In this document: positions 48,100-60,759 of the stretch, one piece after another | Layout of the letters: each line of letters starts with the position of its first letter | Position numbering within the stretch: position 1 is the first letter of the stretch | Assembly: GCA_029204225.1 (NCBI GenBank) | Contig: CM055099.1 | Span: 43,524,914-43,588,913 of the forward strand | Source: Diphasiastrum complanatum | Taxonomy: Eukaryota; Streptophyta; Lycopodiopsida; Lycopodiales; Lycopodiaceae | Direction: 5' to 3' | Length of the DNA: 64,000 nt | Position numbers and translations under genes: made by a program | Notes under the pieces: model-generated | The model's database searches: none | What the model was told of the DNA's origin: nothing | Seen by the model: only the letters and a program-made list of their open reading frames with translations

Positions 48100-49420
48100 T
48101 CATGCTTTTTAACAATTTGATTGGTTGTAATTTTCAGCCCTCACAATAGAAAATCTTTGCAATTGAAATTATCGATGGAATATTGGATATTATGTCCATA
48201 ATTTTTTTGCAATTTTTTGTGACACATTATTGGAGGCCCAATCCAGGAATATAATGGCAAGAAATGCAATTGTAAGGATATAGTGATCTTTCATTGAGTG
48301 CAGCTCAATCAACAGACTTGCCATTATATCTTTTTCAGTGGCCCTCCAAACAACCATCAGTCCCTTAAAAGACAACTTGAAACTCTTGATGATACGCTAG
48401 GAACAATGGCTGAACACATTCCTAGAAGTTATTAGATGACTTGAATTCTAATGTATAGCTCAATCCTCCTACTCACCAACTTTATATTTTGATTTTGTAA
48501 TTTTATGCATTTGTGTATCGAGTGCCACATTGCATAATAAAGGTGAGGTTTATCCAGGTTTGTCCAACTCAACTCCCTCCCGACTAAAACCCTCTCAGGT
48601 TGTGCAAAATATTCTGTCATCTCGCCTCGAGGCAATTTTCGTCTGTACTTCTGAAGTACTATTGTTCCCTCTAATAAATCTTTCATGACAGTAGTAGTAC
48701 GCATTTGCAAGATGGATACAAATAATGCAACTTATAGAAAGTCATTTCTTGCCGTCTCTTGTATAATATGCTAGTGTGTTGAGGTAGTGCAGGCCCACGC
48801 CCACCACAGAAGCTTTAAGCCTGTGCAGAACCTAATCTTTGCTGGGACAACCGAGTTACCGAGTCATTCCGAGATTTCATACTCACGATTCATCGTCACG
48901 TTTTACAAAAGAATATTGCTGGTAGAGATACGGTCCTGGACGGAGTTGGTTCTAACTTCTGATTCCAAGTACAGTATTGCCACCAGCCAAAGTGGAAGTA
49001 AAGCCAGCTGGATCCAGTTTAAAACATCGATCCGGTACTAGTTCTGGATCAGGTGAAGGAGTTGTGGGCAACTTGCGGGGCATGGCAGACTCCAGTGGAG
49101 GCTGTGGACAGTGGCACTGTGGACTCTGGAGCTGGAACTTTGATACGGTAGTGGGTCTATATAAGGTGTCGAGACTCGAAAGTCGTGCAGGGCATGGCCG
49201 TGCAGCTGGAAGTGGATCCGGTCGTGGATGTAGCTCAGGTGGTTAAAACTTCCTCAGAACTAGTTCTGAGGTTCTGAGGGCCCTGGAGCAGGCTCTAGGC
49301 AGTGGCGCAGCAAACTGGAAGTGGATACGGTATTACGGTAGTGTTGTGGGCCGTGGCTAAGATGCTGGAGGTAGCTCTAGGGAAGGTAGAGTAGGAAGTA
49401 GATAGAGGTACCTACATAAA
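48100..49420. other. Spacer; GGAAGTGGAT repeats near 48990-49390
   Basis: A left-strand frame of 92 codons (48710-48432) has no recognised family. Around 48990-49390 words such as GCTGGAAGTGGATCCGG and CTGGAAGTGGATACGGTA recur three or four times in GC-richer sequence. I see no supported gene. Confidence 0.35.
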
Positions 49421-49575
49421 AGCTCTAACGACAATAATTATGTGGACAATAATTGTGTGATCGTATGTCGAACTTTTGAGAGCAAAATTCAAATTTCTCC
49501 ATGTGCATTGTGCACCATGTGAGAAATGAACCAATTGGTGCACTTGCAAATTGCAATACATATAGAGATTGTGCC

Positions 49576-49579
<4 letters not shown>

Positions 49580-49617
<38 letters not shown>
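49580..49617. repeat. (GA)n microsatellite
   Basis: About 19 GA units followed by CGTGTGCGCGCGC. The GA units and the alternating GC/GT next to them could form unusual DNA structures. Confidence 0.93.
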
Positions 49618-49618
<1 letters not shown>

Positions 49619-49889
49619 GTGTGCGCGCGCACGCTGAAGATGATAGTATCATTCTTGACATGTTCCAAAACAATAAGCAATTTAGCATACAAAACTTCAT
49701 AAACAAAATATTGCTACATAAGGAAATGGTCATATGTTCATGCTTATATTTTAACGACCACATAACTAGAATACATGATTAATTTGACCTTCAATAGAAA
49801 CCTCCACCACTCTCCCTTAATCAACAAAAGTTTAACTAAGTCCTTTTACTTGTATACAGACTCTCTTTGGTTATTACAAGGCCAATTGA

Positions 49890-50160
49890 TACATACAAAA
49901 ATCCAAAAACCAATAAATTTGATCCATACATGACAGGTGTTGTTATCAATCAAGAAGTACTTTTATGATCAAATGTAGGTTTGTCAATATAGGACAAAAA
50001 TAATAAAAGCTAGCTATTTCTCTGTTGATAAAATAGCTAGCTTTTATTATTTTTGTCCTATTTTGACAAACCTACATTTGTTCATAATAGTACTTCTTGA
50101 TTGATAACAACACCTTTCATGTATGGATCAAATTTATTGGTTTTTGGATTTTTGTATGTA
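49890..50160. repeat. Long hairpin, ~130-bp arms
   Basis: The left arm (49890-50019) and right arm (50031-50160) pair almost completely around an 11-base loop. TACATACAAAAATCCAAAAA faces TTTTTGGATTTTTGTATGTA, and AAAAGCTAGCTATTT faces AAATAGCTAGCTTTT. A MITE or an inverted duplication would look like this. It sits just before a decayed Copia integrase. Confidence 0.95.
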
Positions 50161-50329
50161 AATTATATGTCTATATAAACTCTTTTTATAGGTTATTGAT
50201 TTCAATAAATTATGAAAGCTACTATAGAACCATAGAAAGGAGGTCTATACTTAGGATGGAGATCATTCTAAAGTTGAATCAAAATAGTGTGATCAAATCT
50301 ATGCTAAAACTAGTTGAAGAGGGAGCGTG

Positions 50330-50800
50330 AAAATTGTATGGTTATATCTTCTTTCTTCAAAGTCCATGGTGTATAATTATTTACTATTATTCAAAGCTCA
50401 TGTTGAGAAGAAATTCTCATTGAAGATCAAAGCTTTGAGGAGTGATGGATCTCTTGGAAGAAATACACCATATGAAGTATTATTTAAGAAGGTTGATCAC
50501 TTTCGTGTCTTTGAAAGTGTTTTCTTTGCACATATTCCCTTGGAAACAAGGTCAAAGAAAGATGTCCAAGCTCATGCAAAGGGATCATGGTTGGATGCTT
50601 ATCCACTACGGAGGCTTATAGAGTCTTTATACTCTCTACCTCAAGAGTGATTGAGAGTAGAGATGTTACTTTTCATGAAGATCAACATTCAACCTTGGAA
50701 GAGGACAAGATCAAGGCATCTCAAGATGCAGCACAAATTATTTCTATTAAAGATAATCAAGATCTGATGGGGTCGAGGTTTGAGGAGGAGTCTCCTTAAG
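50330..50800 (+). pseudogene. Copia integrase with core deleted (piece E)
   Basis: The frame starts LYLLSSKSMVYNYLLLFKAH and SLKIKALRSDG, then jumps straight to GRNTPYEVLFKKVDHFRVFE, skipping about 90 residues that hold the third catalytic residue. It continues through a frame change to TEAYRVFILSTSRVIESRDV. Internal deletion and shifts make it dead. Short frames to 51370 may be further remnants. Confidence 0.75.
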
Positions 50801-51463
50801 ATATGTATTCAAGGGGATCTTTAAGAGTCAAGGCCGAGTCTTTATGGCTCATTTTTCATGTAAATAGAGGCAAGTTTCAAGTGGTATCTACTCCAACATT
50901 CTTAGTTATGCTTCTCTTCCATTACTTGATGTATCATCTTGCTTTATTGAGATTTCTACATCTCAAAGTTCAAGTAATGCAATTCTAGTTTTGGATGATG
51001 CCTATTGTATGGAAATATTTCTTGTCATTGAAGGCTTAGATATGTTTTCAAAACATTTTGAAAGCAAGAGATTGTGTTATCAAAAGTATGCTCTTTGATC
51101 TAGTAAGAGCAAGAATGAGTTTGTTACTCATAGTTTGGAAAATCATGTTTTTACATGTTTTGAGACAATTTGTAAACTTCTCTTGAGATTAAGTGAAGCA
51201 TCCAAAGAGGATACTTACATCCTTGAGAAAGTATTTAGCCTCAAAAATATCAAGATAAGATTTAATTTCAAGATTAGATCCATCATGGATAAAGTTCATA
51301 TTATGTGGACTAGTCAAGCTAGAATGCTTAATCTTGATAATCAACACTTTTGCTCATCTTATGATCTTGGCTAAAAGCATGGTGTGGTAGTACAACATGG
51401 AATTTCAGGGACACTACCTTTTTTGGGGTAGAAATGCACTTTTGTATTGATATGCACTATTTT

Positions 51464-51810
51464 TAACTAATACCTTTGACTTGCCATAACTTTTTTACTG
51501 TACCTTAAAAGTATGTCATCTAACATATCATTGGAAAGCACTTGTCAAGCGCTTTCTAATGCACCAAACTCTACTGAAATTCGAATTACCACTAAAAAGT
51601 TATGTCATTTTTAATGTGGACTCAAAAAATTATGATTAGTAAAATCCCAATACTTTTGATTGGTCATAACTTTTTAACCGTAGCTCGGAAGTATGTCATG
51701 TAAGATATCATTGAATAGCGCTCAAGCGCTTTCTAATGCACCAAACTCCGCTCAAATTGGACTTACCACAAAAAAGTTATGTCATTTTTAATGTGGACTC
51801 AAAACAATAA
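51464..51810. repeat. Direct duplication with CATAACTT units
   Basis: Two units of about 180 bases (51464-51645 and 51648-51810) share CATAACTTTTT, GAAGTATGTCAT, GCGCTTTCTAATGCACCAAA and AAAAAGTTATGTCATTTT. Each unit begins CATAACTT and ends AAGTTATG, so each can fold back. The words recall the palindrome in LTR T1. Confidence 0.85.
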
Positions 51811-52217
51811 TGAGTAATAAAATCCCCAAAAAGTGAAATGTACTACCAGAAGGTACAATGAAAAATGGATTCTTTTTTTGTACCACCAAACCATGCTTTT
51901 AACCTCTTTGTAATTTTATGAGGCATGGAAGCCTAGGATTTCTCTATTTATGGTGCAGCCATCTTCCTGCAAGTGGAACTTTCAAATCAAAGATCATCAT
52001 CAAGCATAAAGGAAGCACATGGATATAGTGGCAAATTGGTGGAATGCCCTTCAAAGGTGTTGGCAAATGATTTCTACCAAAGAAATCTTATCATGGATAT
52101 GGTGAGTTTGATGCTAGTGTGTAAAATAGTCAAAATAGACTAATCATGTTGACTTTAGGGGTGTCATAAAGTTTTGTAGTCAAGCATCTTCTAGTTGCCA
52201 AGTTTTGCCACAAAACT

Positions 52218-52819
52218 TTACTTTCCCAGATTAGAGTTTTGCATGACTTGAGATAACACAAAAATTGGAGATGACACTCTAATTCTATTGATTCTTACCT
52301 TCATCATATCATAAATAAAAACGACTTTCTTCATCCCAAATCTTTTAGTAAGACCATACAAGATCGTATCAGACTCAATTTTACTATGTAGCGTGAAAAC
52401 ATTGTGAAGCAACCATAAGCTAGAATGATCTCTATCAAATATGAAGTAGAAAAGGATGAAGATGAGTGTACAACCATGTCTTTGAAACCTCCATGATTCC
52501 ATCCAAATGATGAAAATAAGATCCACCATGCACTTGAACTCAAACTTGGTAGATAACAAAAAATTGTGCTTGTACTTTCCTTGCTTGATTTCCAAGCTCC
52601 AACTCCATCTTCCTCAAACACTAAACATGCACTTTTTTCCTTCCTTCCCACATGGTTTCCAGCAAGCTTCGAATATGAAAATCCTCTTTCAATGCTTGGT
52701 AATGTTCCATGTTCAATGCCAAAATCACTATTACCAAAGAAGTGCCACAAGATGCTCCTTGCCAATTGACTAAAAAATTTTACTAGGATTTTGCATAACA
52801 TGACTAAGCTCATAAACAC
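52218..52819 (-). CDS. Hypothetical overlapping frames, unknown
   Basis: Two left-strand frames (162 and 125 codons) overlap in different registers. Neither shows a motif I trust. FGMKKVVFIYDMMKVR loosely recalls an IS4-type transposase strand with an Asp, but supporting blocks are missing. This may be a chance frame in an old element. Confidence 0.15.
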
Positions 52820-52999
52820 AATGGTTAGGCTTAGTAAAGATAAACCAAATGAGGCTTTCAGAATTTGTTTTAGGAAGAATAATTTTCCTTTAAAGATGAT
52901 TCACTATCTTCTATAATAAGCTTCCAAATAGCCTCCAAAGATAGATCACAACAACTATCTTTCTTGAATTTTTTAAGTATAGATCTTAAATATTTTTCT

Positions 53000-53480
53000 T
53001 TATCATCAAGTTGCATGCCAGAGAGCATCCAAACTCTCTTGTTGCTTTGGCCCCCAAATGGACTCCTTTCTCTTTCTCTTAAGTAGATTTGTCATGGAAA
53101 CTGCTATTTGAACATAATCCTTGACAAATGGTCTGTAATATCTCGAAAGACCAAGAAAGACATGAACATCTGAAATATTGTTTGGCTTAGGCCAACTGAA
53201 AATGGGCTTGACCTTATTTGAATGCATTTAATCCCAGCTCTCGAGATTATATGGCCAATCATCCACTAAATTATCATAGATTTGGACAAACTTTATGGTA
53301 TGTTCAAGGGTGGTAGGTGAATTAAACTGTATTTGCACCTTATACTCATCTCGAAACCCATGAACAAAGCCTTGACTTTTTGATAGTCATCTATGTTTTT
53401 AAGCTTGAGGATAGACTCCCTATACTAAGAGATGTAGGGGTTTACCATTCTTTGAGCCAAAACATCCGAGCAACAAGATG
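53000..53480 (-). pseudogene. Gypsy fragments: gag piece joined to RT end
   Basis: Read leftward, a gag-like piece (YRESILKLKNIDDYQ, VHGFRDEYKVQIQFNSPTTL, 53470-53300) is followed by SWPKPNNISDVHVFLGLSRY and YRPFVKDY, the end of Gypsy RT before RNase H (53200-53010). Gag joined straight to RT means a large internal deletion. Confidence 0.72.
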
Positions 53481-53999
53481 ATTTTCGAGCAGTGTTCGTT
53501 GCATGTCCCCATTTTCGGTTGAGGACCATTTTCTAGAGGAAACCATTGATTTGTAGTGAGTCTAGCTTTTTTCCAAGCTAGCAAAGGTGGCAATTGGAAG
53601 ATGGGATTCCATCAAAGCATTTTCTATATTTGAAAAATATAATTTTAGGTCATTATGTCATTACCTGAATTAGCTGAGCGGTCACCCAAATTCTATGAAA
53701 ATCATTCAAACAAGTTTACATTGACTCCTCGAGATTGTGCATGGCGTCGACTGGCGCAAAGTTTGCCGAAAGTGGTCCAATTTTTTCCCAAGCTACCGAA
53801 GGTGGCAATTGGAGGATTGGAGGCCAAGTGTGGATTCTTTATGGAATGTGTGAATGTTCCATATGAATATATGAAAGTTTCCATAAGAAACATATCACAA
53901 TTGAGAAGAAGATGTCTAACTCTCTTGAAAATGTCAAAAAAATGACTCCATGAATGAGGAACTTGTCTCGAATGCAGGCAGACTCCTGTTCATTTCTAT

Positions 54000-56900
54000 A
54001 CCACAGCTGGTTCTTTTCCGAAAACTATACAATCCATAGATTCCCAAATAGAATTTTATCCCACCACTTCACCCCTCCTTTTAAAGAAATTATAAATTTC
54101 AATAAAAGTTAACTGGAAAGATGATATTTGAAAATATCTAAATCCAAAAAAAATCAATAATAAGTGCTTCCACTAAACTATTACAAATAGGACTTCTCCT
54201 TCAAATATTTCCAATCTGAGTGATAGAAACTACTATTCCATTAAAATTCATTTATGCAACAGAGATATTCTAGGTTTAAGAAATTTAAACATTTTAACCT
54301 TAGAGTTTATCTGAATTCCAAGTTTATTCAGTAATTTATATGACATAACAATCTTTCAGAAGAATAACTTCATGCTGGAAAGAATCATATAAACAGTCTG
54401 ATGTCTTAAAAAAAATTAATAAAAAGTAACTGATTAATTAAGAAAGCGAGAAATAGATTTGAGGACCTCTGATTTTGTAAATAATGAGATACCACATTGG
54501 GATCTAGATTAAACCTCAAAATTTTCCAAAATACCCCACATTTGATCAAATGGTTTTTTTTTTTCCCATATCGCGACTAGGTACTAAAACACACCATTGA
54601 TGATCAGATCTTTACAGTCCTAGAATTTCTTTTCCAAAATTACTGACGTTCCATACCATCAGCTTTTCCTTCCAAAAAATCCTTAACCACCTTATCTGAT
54701 ATTCTAGAAATCCATTAATCACACTTACTACCTTTGATGTCCACTCTTCTTCCCTCCTTAGAATTTTCAGTTCCCTGAAAATCTTTCAACTAAGGTACTC
54801 AGAAGATGTAACGACATTAGTACATGAATTACTATAGAAAAAAGTCTAAAACAATTTCATTTATGTCCTATACCTGGGCTGAATATCTGATATATCAAAA
54901 ATAATTTACTAGTATGTGAAACCGTACTAGTCTGATCTTTTGAATATAATTCACCATAGGATTTTACTGGAAATGAATCTGTTATGTAGTTCCTATATTA
55001 CAAAATCCCCAATAAAATTGGACTGTTTTTTTTTTTTATTGACTGGTTTGGCATTACTCCGTTAATATTGACAAAACCTATCCAAACGTAGAATATGAAA
55101 TTACATGAATGGAAAATCTACCAATAGGATTTCAGTAATTCTTAAACCGTATCCTATCAGATTTACTGACTATATAAAGAATATATTGCCACTCATCCAA
55201 TCTGTTCATTTCATATTGTTTGATGATTTTAGCTCAAATTTAACGAGTATCTTGCACAAACGTTCACTTGACTGATTTCTCTCGATCAACATCGATTAGA
55301 AAACTATCAGACAAGTAACTGAATTCAAATTTTAACCATTTTGAAATTCAACAAAAAGAAAAAAAATTCAAATTTTAACTTCCAATCTGGGAGTTTTCAA
55401 CTCCAAAATTTAAAAAAAAAACACAGTAAAAACTGTCTGCAATTCATTGCGGTTCCTTTTGTCAATTTTAGCTTATCTATCACCAAAAAATAATTAAGAC
55501 TTAGTGAAAATACCGTGACCAATTCTGATTGATAAACTCAGTTTAATCAATTCACTAATCTAAACTAATATTATAGATAACGAAAAAATGACCGAAATTT
55601 TCATCTTTATAGAAAATTCCAATTTTGCTTTATTTTACGTAACTCAAAAATTCTGACAAAAATACTATTAGTACAAAAGGCAATCGAAATCGAAAAAATT
55701 GAAACACTGTCTGATTCCTAATATTACTAGCCCAATGTCCAACTAGCATGCAATGCACACTACATCAGTCATAAACGTCATTACGGAATTTTTTACGTAA
55801 ACTTCAGTTTTACGGAATCTGTCAACCATTAGCACTGATTTGTGACCCAACTGTCAGAGCACATGCGTATGACCACTCAAATCGATTGTAAATCCTTCAT
55901 GCATGTCAGAATCACTCTGAGAATCAACATGCAACCCATCCATGCAAGCACAGTACTACAAATTAGGGAAATGACTGGCATGCAATCAAAACAATTTCAA
56001 ATTTTGCCAATTTTACTCACAAAACTGCAAAACTTCAGATGATCGTAACTTTGGCTACAGGACACCAAATTGGGTACTGTAAAGCTCAATACAGAGGGAG
56101 ACCAAGTGAACAAAACGCTTTCCATGTTAGCCTACCACCTAGGCTTCACACATGCGAGATTAGAGTGTCAGAAAGTCAGTAGTAGGACACACTTCCACAA
56201 AAAAGAATCATGCAAAAACATGCAAACACCCATCCTAGCCCAAAATTGATGCCACCAATAGTCTTAAACCATCAATTAGACTTCCATGAAGCATTCAGAC
56301 TGATCCTAAGATGCAGTATAGGCTGAGAACGAAGATTTCTTGATTTGTAGAAGTCAAAATAGCTTCAAATTTGATGGAGATGGTGCATAAGCCATCGGCC
56401 ATCAATTTATAGATCTGATAGCTTGATGGGAAGGTAAAATGGAATTCTAATCATGCTGTAAATAATTCCAGAATGATCTTCTCATGGATCTGGAGAGATT
56501 CATCCCCCAAAAATCACCAAAAATGGTCATTTGTCATTTTTTGAACTTTTTTGACTTCCTACAAGCTCAATTGCTAGAATTCTTCGCTCCAACTTCAGGA
56601 AAAACTTCAAAAGACTTTGGTTCACCTCTTTACAAGCTCTACATGGTGTTTTATAGCCAACTATTGTCCAACTTTATGAAAAAACAGGCAAAAATAATGA
56701 TTTTTGACTATTTTCTGGTTTTTTCATTACCATAAAGTGGAAATTCATGACATACAACTCTTTCTCTAACACATGAAAACCAATTTACGGAATTACAACC
56801 ATCTAATTGATCTGATCTTGCTGGATTTTGGTTCTTACTATCTATTTTGTGCCAAAAAGCATGAAAAACCAAGCAATTTTGACCAAATCATAGCCTAGAA

Positions 56901-57700
56901 TCATAAATCATTGGAAAGAACTGGCATGCATCACTAATTTCATCATTAATGAACCCTAAAAAGAAAGTATACTTGCTGGAAAATTCAGATCTACCAAAGA
57001 TTTGATCTACACAAGAAAAAGCTCCAAAAAAGCTTTTCAAATTGGCCTTCAAAGACAATTCTCCATAAAACCACAAAGAATCCCAAGAGTAATGGATCTT
57101 AGCAACATGCAAATTGCAACTGGGATAGCACACCCACTTGCACCCTTTCTATCCACCTTGGAAGAGAATTCCAATGATCCAATCCAAAATTTTGACGAAA
57201 GGTAGCCCTTCTCCATGTTCTCCAATCTTTGTAAGCCTTGATCTAATACCACTATAAGGGAAGCTCCCTAAGATCCTACTTACAAGTCAATACACAATGG
57301 AAAACACACTATGGAGCAACCACCCAACCAAGTAGAAAGAACCAATCAACTCTAGAAGCTTCACCCCCAAGCCAAGGAATAAGAAGCATGAAGGTAGAGT
57401 GAAACCTTGGCAATGGATCAATGATCACAATGAGGAGTAGGGCAAGTTTGGCCTCAATATATAGAGCCAAAAGCAACCTGGCCACATAGCCATGCATAGC
57501 CCTAAGTTTCCTATACATAGATTCACCTAGAATAGAGTCCTAAGCATGGACCAACTATTCATCGAATTGCTATTGATAACTTTACACATGCATACACTGT
57601 CTCAAACCTTGTCTAAACTCCATTTAGTGTGTTTTGGGCCTCACAAGGATATTAGTTACTTTCGGGTCACATCCAGTATGACGTGGCATAACTAACAGCT
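54000..57700. other. 3.7-kb stretch, nothing recognised
   Basis: AT-rich sequence with many AATT, TTTCC and AAATTTT words. Open frames are all under 90 codons and show no family features. Small stretches at 56500-57250 have plausible codon-like text, but I could not support a gene. Confidence 0.5.
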
Positions 57701-57769
57701 TGATTTACTAGAGTACCATGTATCCAAGACTAGGAGTATACTGAATCCTACTTACTGGTCATGGACATA

Positions 57770-58805
57770 ACAATAATCACTCTGAATGGCAACATATGGA
57801 CCAATATGAGCCTATAGGTCAACCAAATGATATCCCTGGAAGTTGTGATTACAATGAAGAAGACCCTATAGATCACAGCACATACAATAGAGGAAAATAT
57901 CATCAAGAAACATAAGTGCATCCCAATCATTGCATCAATGATGATGGAGACTACGATGATGATAATGAAGCTAGTTTCGAATAATACAAAGTTGAAGAAG
58001 ATAATTCTGAATACCAATCTTCTCTTTGTACAATGGCATTCAAGGTACAACCATGCAAACATAAGATGCTTCCTCTATGGCTCTCACACCAAATATTGGG
58101 TTACAGATAGGAAATAATGCTAGCCATGGGAGAATAGTGACCATTCCTAGTTCATGTTACAATGGTGAGAGCAATTCAACAGAGGCAAATCAACATCAAT
58201 GGATCCATATTAAACAAAATCCAGACAATGCTCCTTTTGAGAACATACCAACCTTTGAGGGAGAAAAGAATTCATTACATATTGATGATTGGATAATTAC
58301 TGTCAATGAGAATCTACGACTATATTCTATCTCTGATCAAGGTAAAACTACCATAGCAATGTCCTTCTTTCAAGGAAAAGCCTATGATTGGTGGCAAGGA
58401 GTGTTACGTCTTCCAGAGTATGAACCAAAGTCATGGGATGACTTCAAGGAGATTTGTGCGGAAATACACATAGATTATTATATGGAATCTTGGTATATTC
58501 TAGAACAAACTGGTTCTAAAAAGACGTATAATACAAGATTCCATTTGGTAGCATCTAAACAGAGGTGTCTTGATGAAGAGTTATCTATCCAACACTATCT
58601 ACGTGGTCTTCAAGATTACATTCGTCAACAATTAGCTAAAGTACTTTCAAGCGAATCCAACGTTGACAGATGTAATGCAAAAGGCATTGATTCAAGATCT
58701 AAGGATAAGACAACAAAAGATGCAACTACGGATAAAATTGGAGTCTCAGCAGGAAGAAACTCCTACACCACTGTGTTCAGCTCTCCATCAAAAAAAACTC
58801 CCTAG
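57770..58805 (+). pseudogene. Gypsy gag (G3)
   Basis: The 242-codon frame from 58077 has NIPTFEGEKNSLHIDDWIIT, GKAYDWWQGVLRLPEY, WDDFKEICAEIHIDYY and LSIQHYLRGLQDYIRQQLAK, the course of a Ty3/Gypsy gag (Retrotrans_gag type). An acidic, Asn/Asp-rich stretch upstream (57770-57980, WQHMDQYEPIGQPNDIPG) is in a coding-like frame with stops and may be the true N-terminus. After 58800 frames are short. Protease, RT and integrase are absent, so most of pol is deleted. Confidence 0.82.
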
Positions 58806-59944
58806 AACTATCAATATGTCAGTTCCAAGCTCATCAAGGTGCTGGTTTGAACAAAAGAATTTCAGAGAAAAAAATTTCAATGGATGAGGGATCAAAAGGA
58901 ATCAAGGAATTGCAAAATATATCTCATGATCATCCAATCATGTCCCAACATCAACAACGGATCGCTTGTGATTTATCTTCCACAATTGTTGATCCAAGAG
59001 TGTTTGAGAACAATATTACTACTAACTATTCTTGTATATATATTTTGGGGATCGAACTAAAAATAATCATTGCTTACAACATTGTATATATGACAAATTT
59101 ATCTTTGGAGATCAAACTAAGGATCATCATTGCCCACAATAGAATAAATATGAGTTGTTCATATTCCAACATAATGATGCTCTCTTTCAACAGAATGATG
59201 AGTTGGAAATGACTAGAATGTGGCCAAATTTGGAAAATGAATCATTCGATTTGGATCATTACTATTTTGATCTATCAGGAGCTATACCCGCTTCAGTCAC
59301 GAAGGAAATCAATGGATATGATGGTCGTCCATCTTCAGCGAGATAATGCTACCAATCTTGCTCAAAATGATTCGACAAGACAAAACTCCAATGCTCAGTC
59401 AGATAACTTAGATGAAATCATTGCTTCAGTCAACGCTTTGGAATCACAAAAGGATGTTGTGATCCTACATCAAGGAGCAATGCATAAGGCAGCAAAACTA
59501 GATGCAGGGACAAAGAAGGATGCATCTGGAATTGGATAGCCTATCCAATCAAGGAAGATACTGAGGAAGAAGACTTATCGAATGTCCCATTGCTTAGAAC
59601 TTGTCAACCCATGCAGAACTAATGCAACTTGAGGCTTTCCCGTGTTTCATCAAACTCTTCTTCGGTGATCTTATCAATTCTATGGGATCAGTTGTAGATC
59701 AAAGGTTCTTAATAAAGAAAACTTGTTGCAACCTTGTTCTACAACAATAAGCTGGAAGCTGAACCTGAGGCAGCAAAATTTGATAAATGGTAGATGGCTA
59801 CTAACAAGAATAATACAAGTTGTTTCTTATTCAAGGTGGCCAAATACTTTTCGACTATCGCCAAAGGATTCATGAAACATGGCACTCAACAAAGAACTAC
59901 ATAGGGTTCATTTTTTAGGGCCAAAATGCTTAAAGTAGGGGGAG
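58806..59944 (+). other. Internal remnant of G3 up to its purine tract
   Basis: Scattered frames include a hydrophilic one (59237-59539: NALESQKDVVILHQGAMHKA) with no pol motifs. A purine tract AAAGTAGGGGGAG ends at 59944, immediately before the LTR. Confidence 0.5.
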
Positions 59945-60441
59945 TGTCATGTGCCGCATGTAATAAAGTGGCTTGAACCTTACCTTGCTATAATTGTGAA
60001 TAGCGTACTTGTAATAATAGTTGTAAGGCCCATATTAGCCAAATAAGGCCCCAAACTTGCGATAGAGACACAAATGACCACTATAAATAGCTGAGGTCGT
60101 GCTAAATTTGGAGGCTATTGTTCGTTTTGTCTTCTTGAGTTTTAAGAGATCTTGGAGCTTCTCTAGAGAGCTTTCTTGATGAAGAAAGTGGTTCATGTGC
60201 CTAAAATCACATGAGAGCTATGATCATGCTCTAGAATCAAGCCCTATCCTTTGAATGATTAATAATCATGAATAATGATACCTTACTTTGTCTATTTTGG
60301 TGAAGCTTTGCCACTTTTGTCTAGTTTCTTGATTTCTTGAGTATTTTCTTGATTTTTTGCATTTTCATTATAATTTGATGTTAGTGAATGGATTAGATGT
60401 TTGAATGCTAAGATTGGCAAATAACACAATCCTACGTGACA
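59945..60441 (+). repeat. 3' LTR of Gypsy G3
   Basis: The LTR starts TGTCATGTGCCGC directly after the purine tract, and ends CCTACGTGACA, so its ends are TGTCA...TGACA. The length is about 497 bases. The pairing of ends and the purine tract support the limits; a 5' LTR was not found in the window. Confidence 0.72.
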
Positions 60442-60759
60442 CCTTTACCTTGGGTTACCACACAAGGTGAGCAAGAGTTAAGGCCTAAATGTAGGTCCCA
60501 TCTTCATAGACTATTGTATGTTATTTGCATAAACTATAAAAGGAAACTAATAGATAAGTTACAAAGTACAACTAGAGTGGAATTAGTATAGGATGGTCTT
60601 TCATTGTCCTAACTACAATAGGACCCTAGGCATGGCAAACTAGTGTATGCCTACTAAAGCTTTTATCATGGTTAGTTCACATTGAACATTGACATCATTT
60701 GATTAAGGTACATTGTAAAGTTCTACATAGATTCTTTTGAGAAATTCGGCATCTTCAAT

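Noticed and set aside
52218-52819. Possible IS4/IS1634-type transposase
   Set aside because: FGMKKVVFIYDMM resembles a core strand of that group, but the other catalytic residues and flanking blocks cannot be lined up and frames shift. A chance match is more likely; a profile search would settle it.
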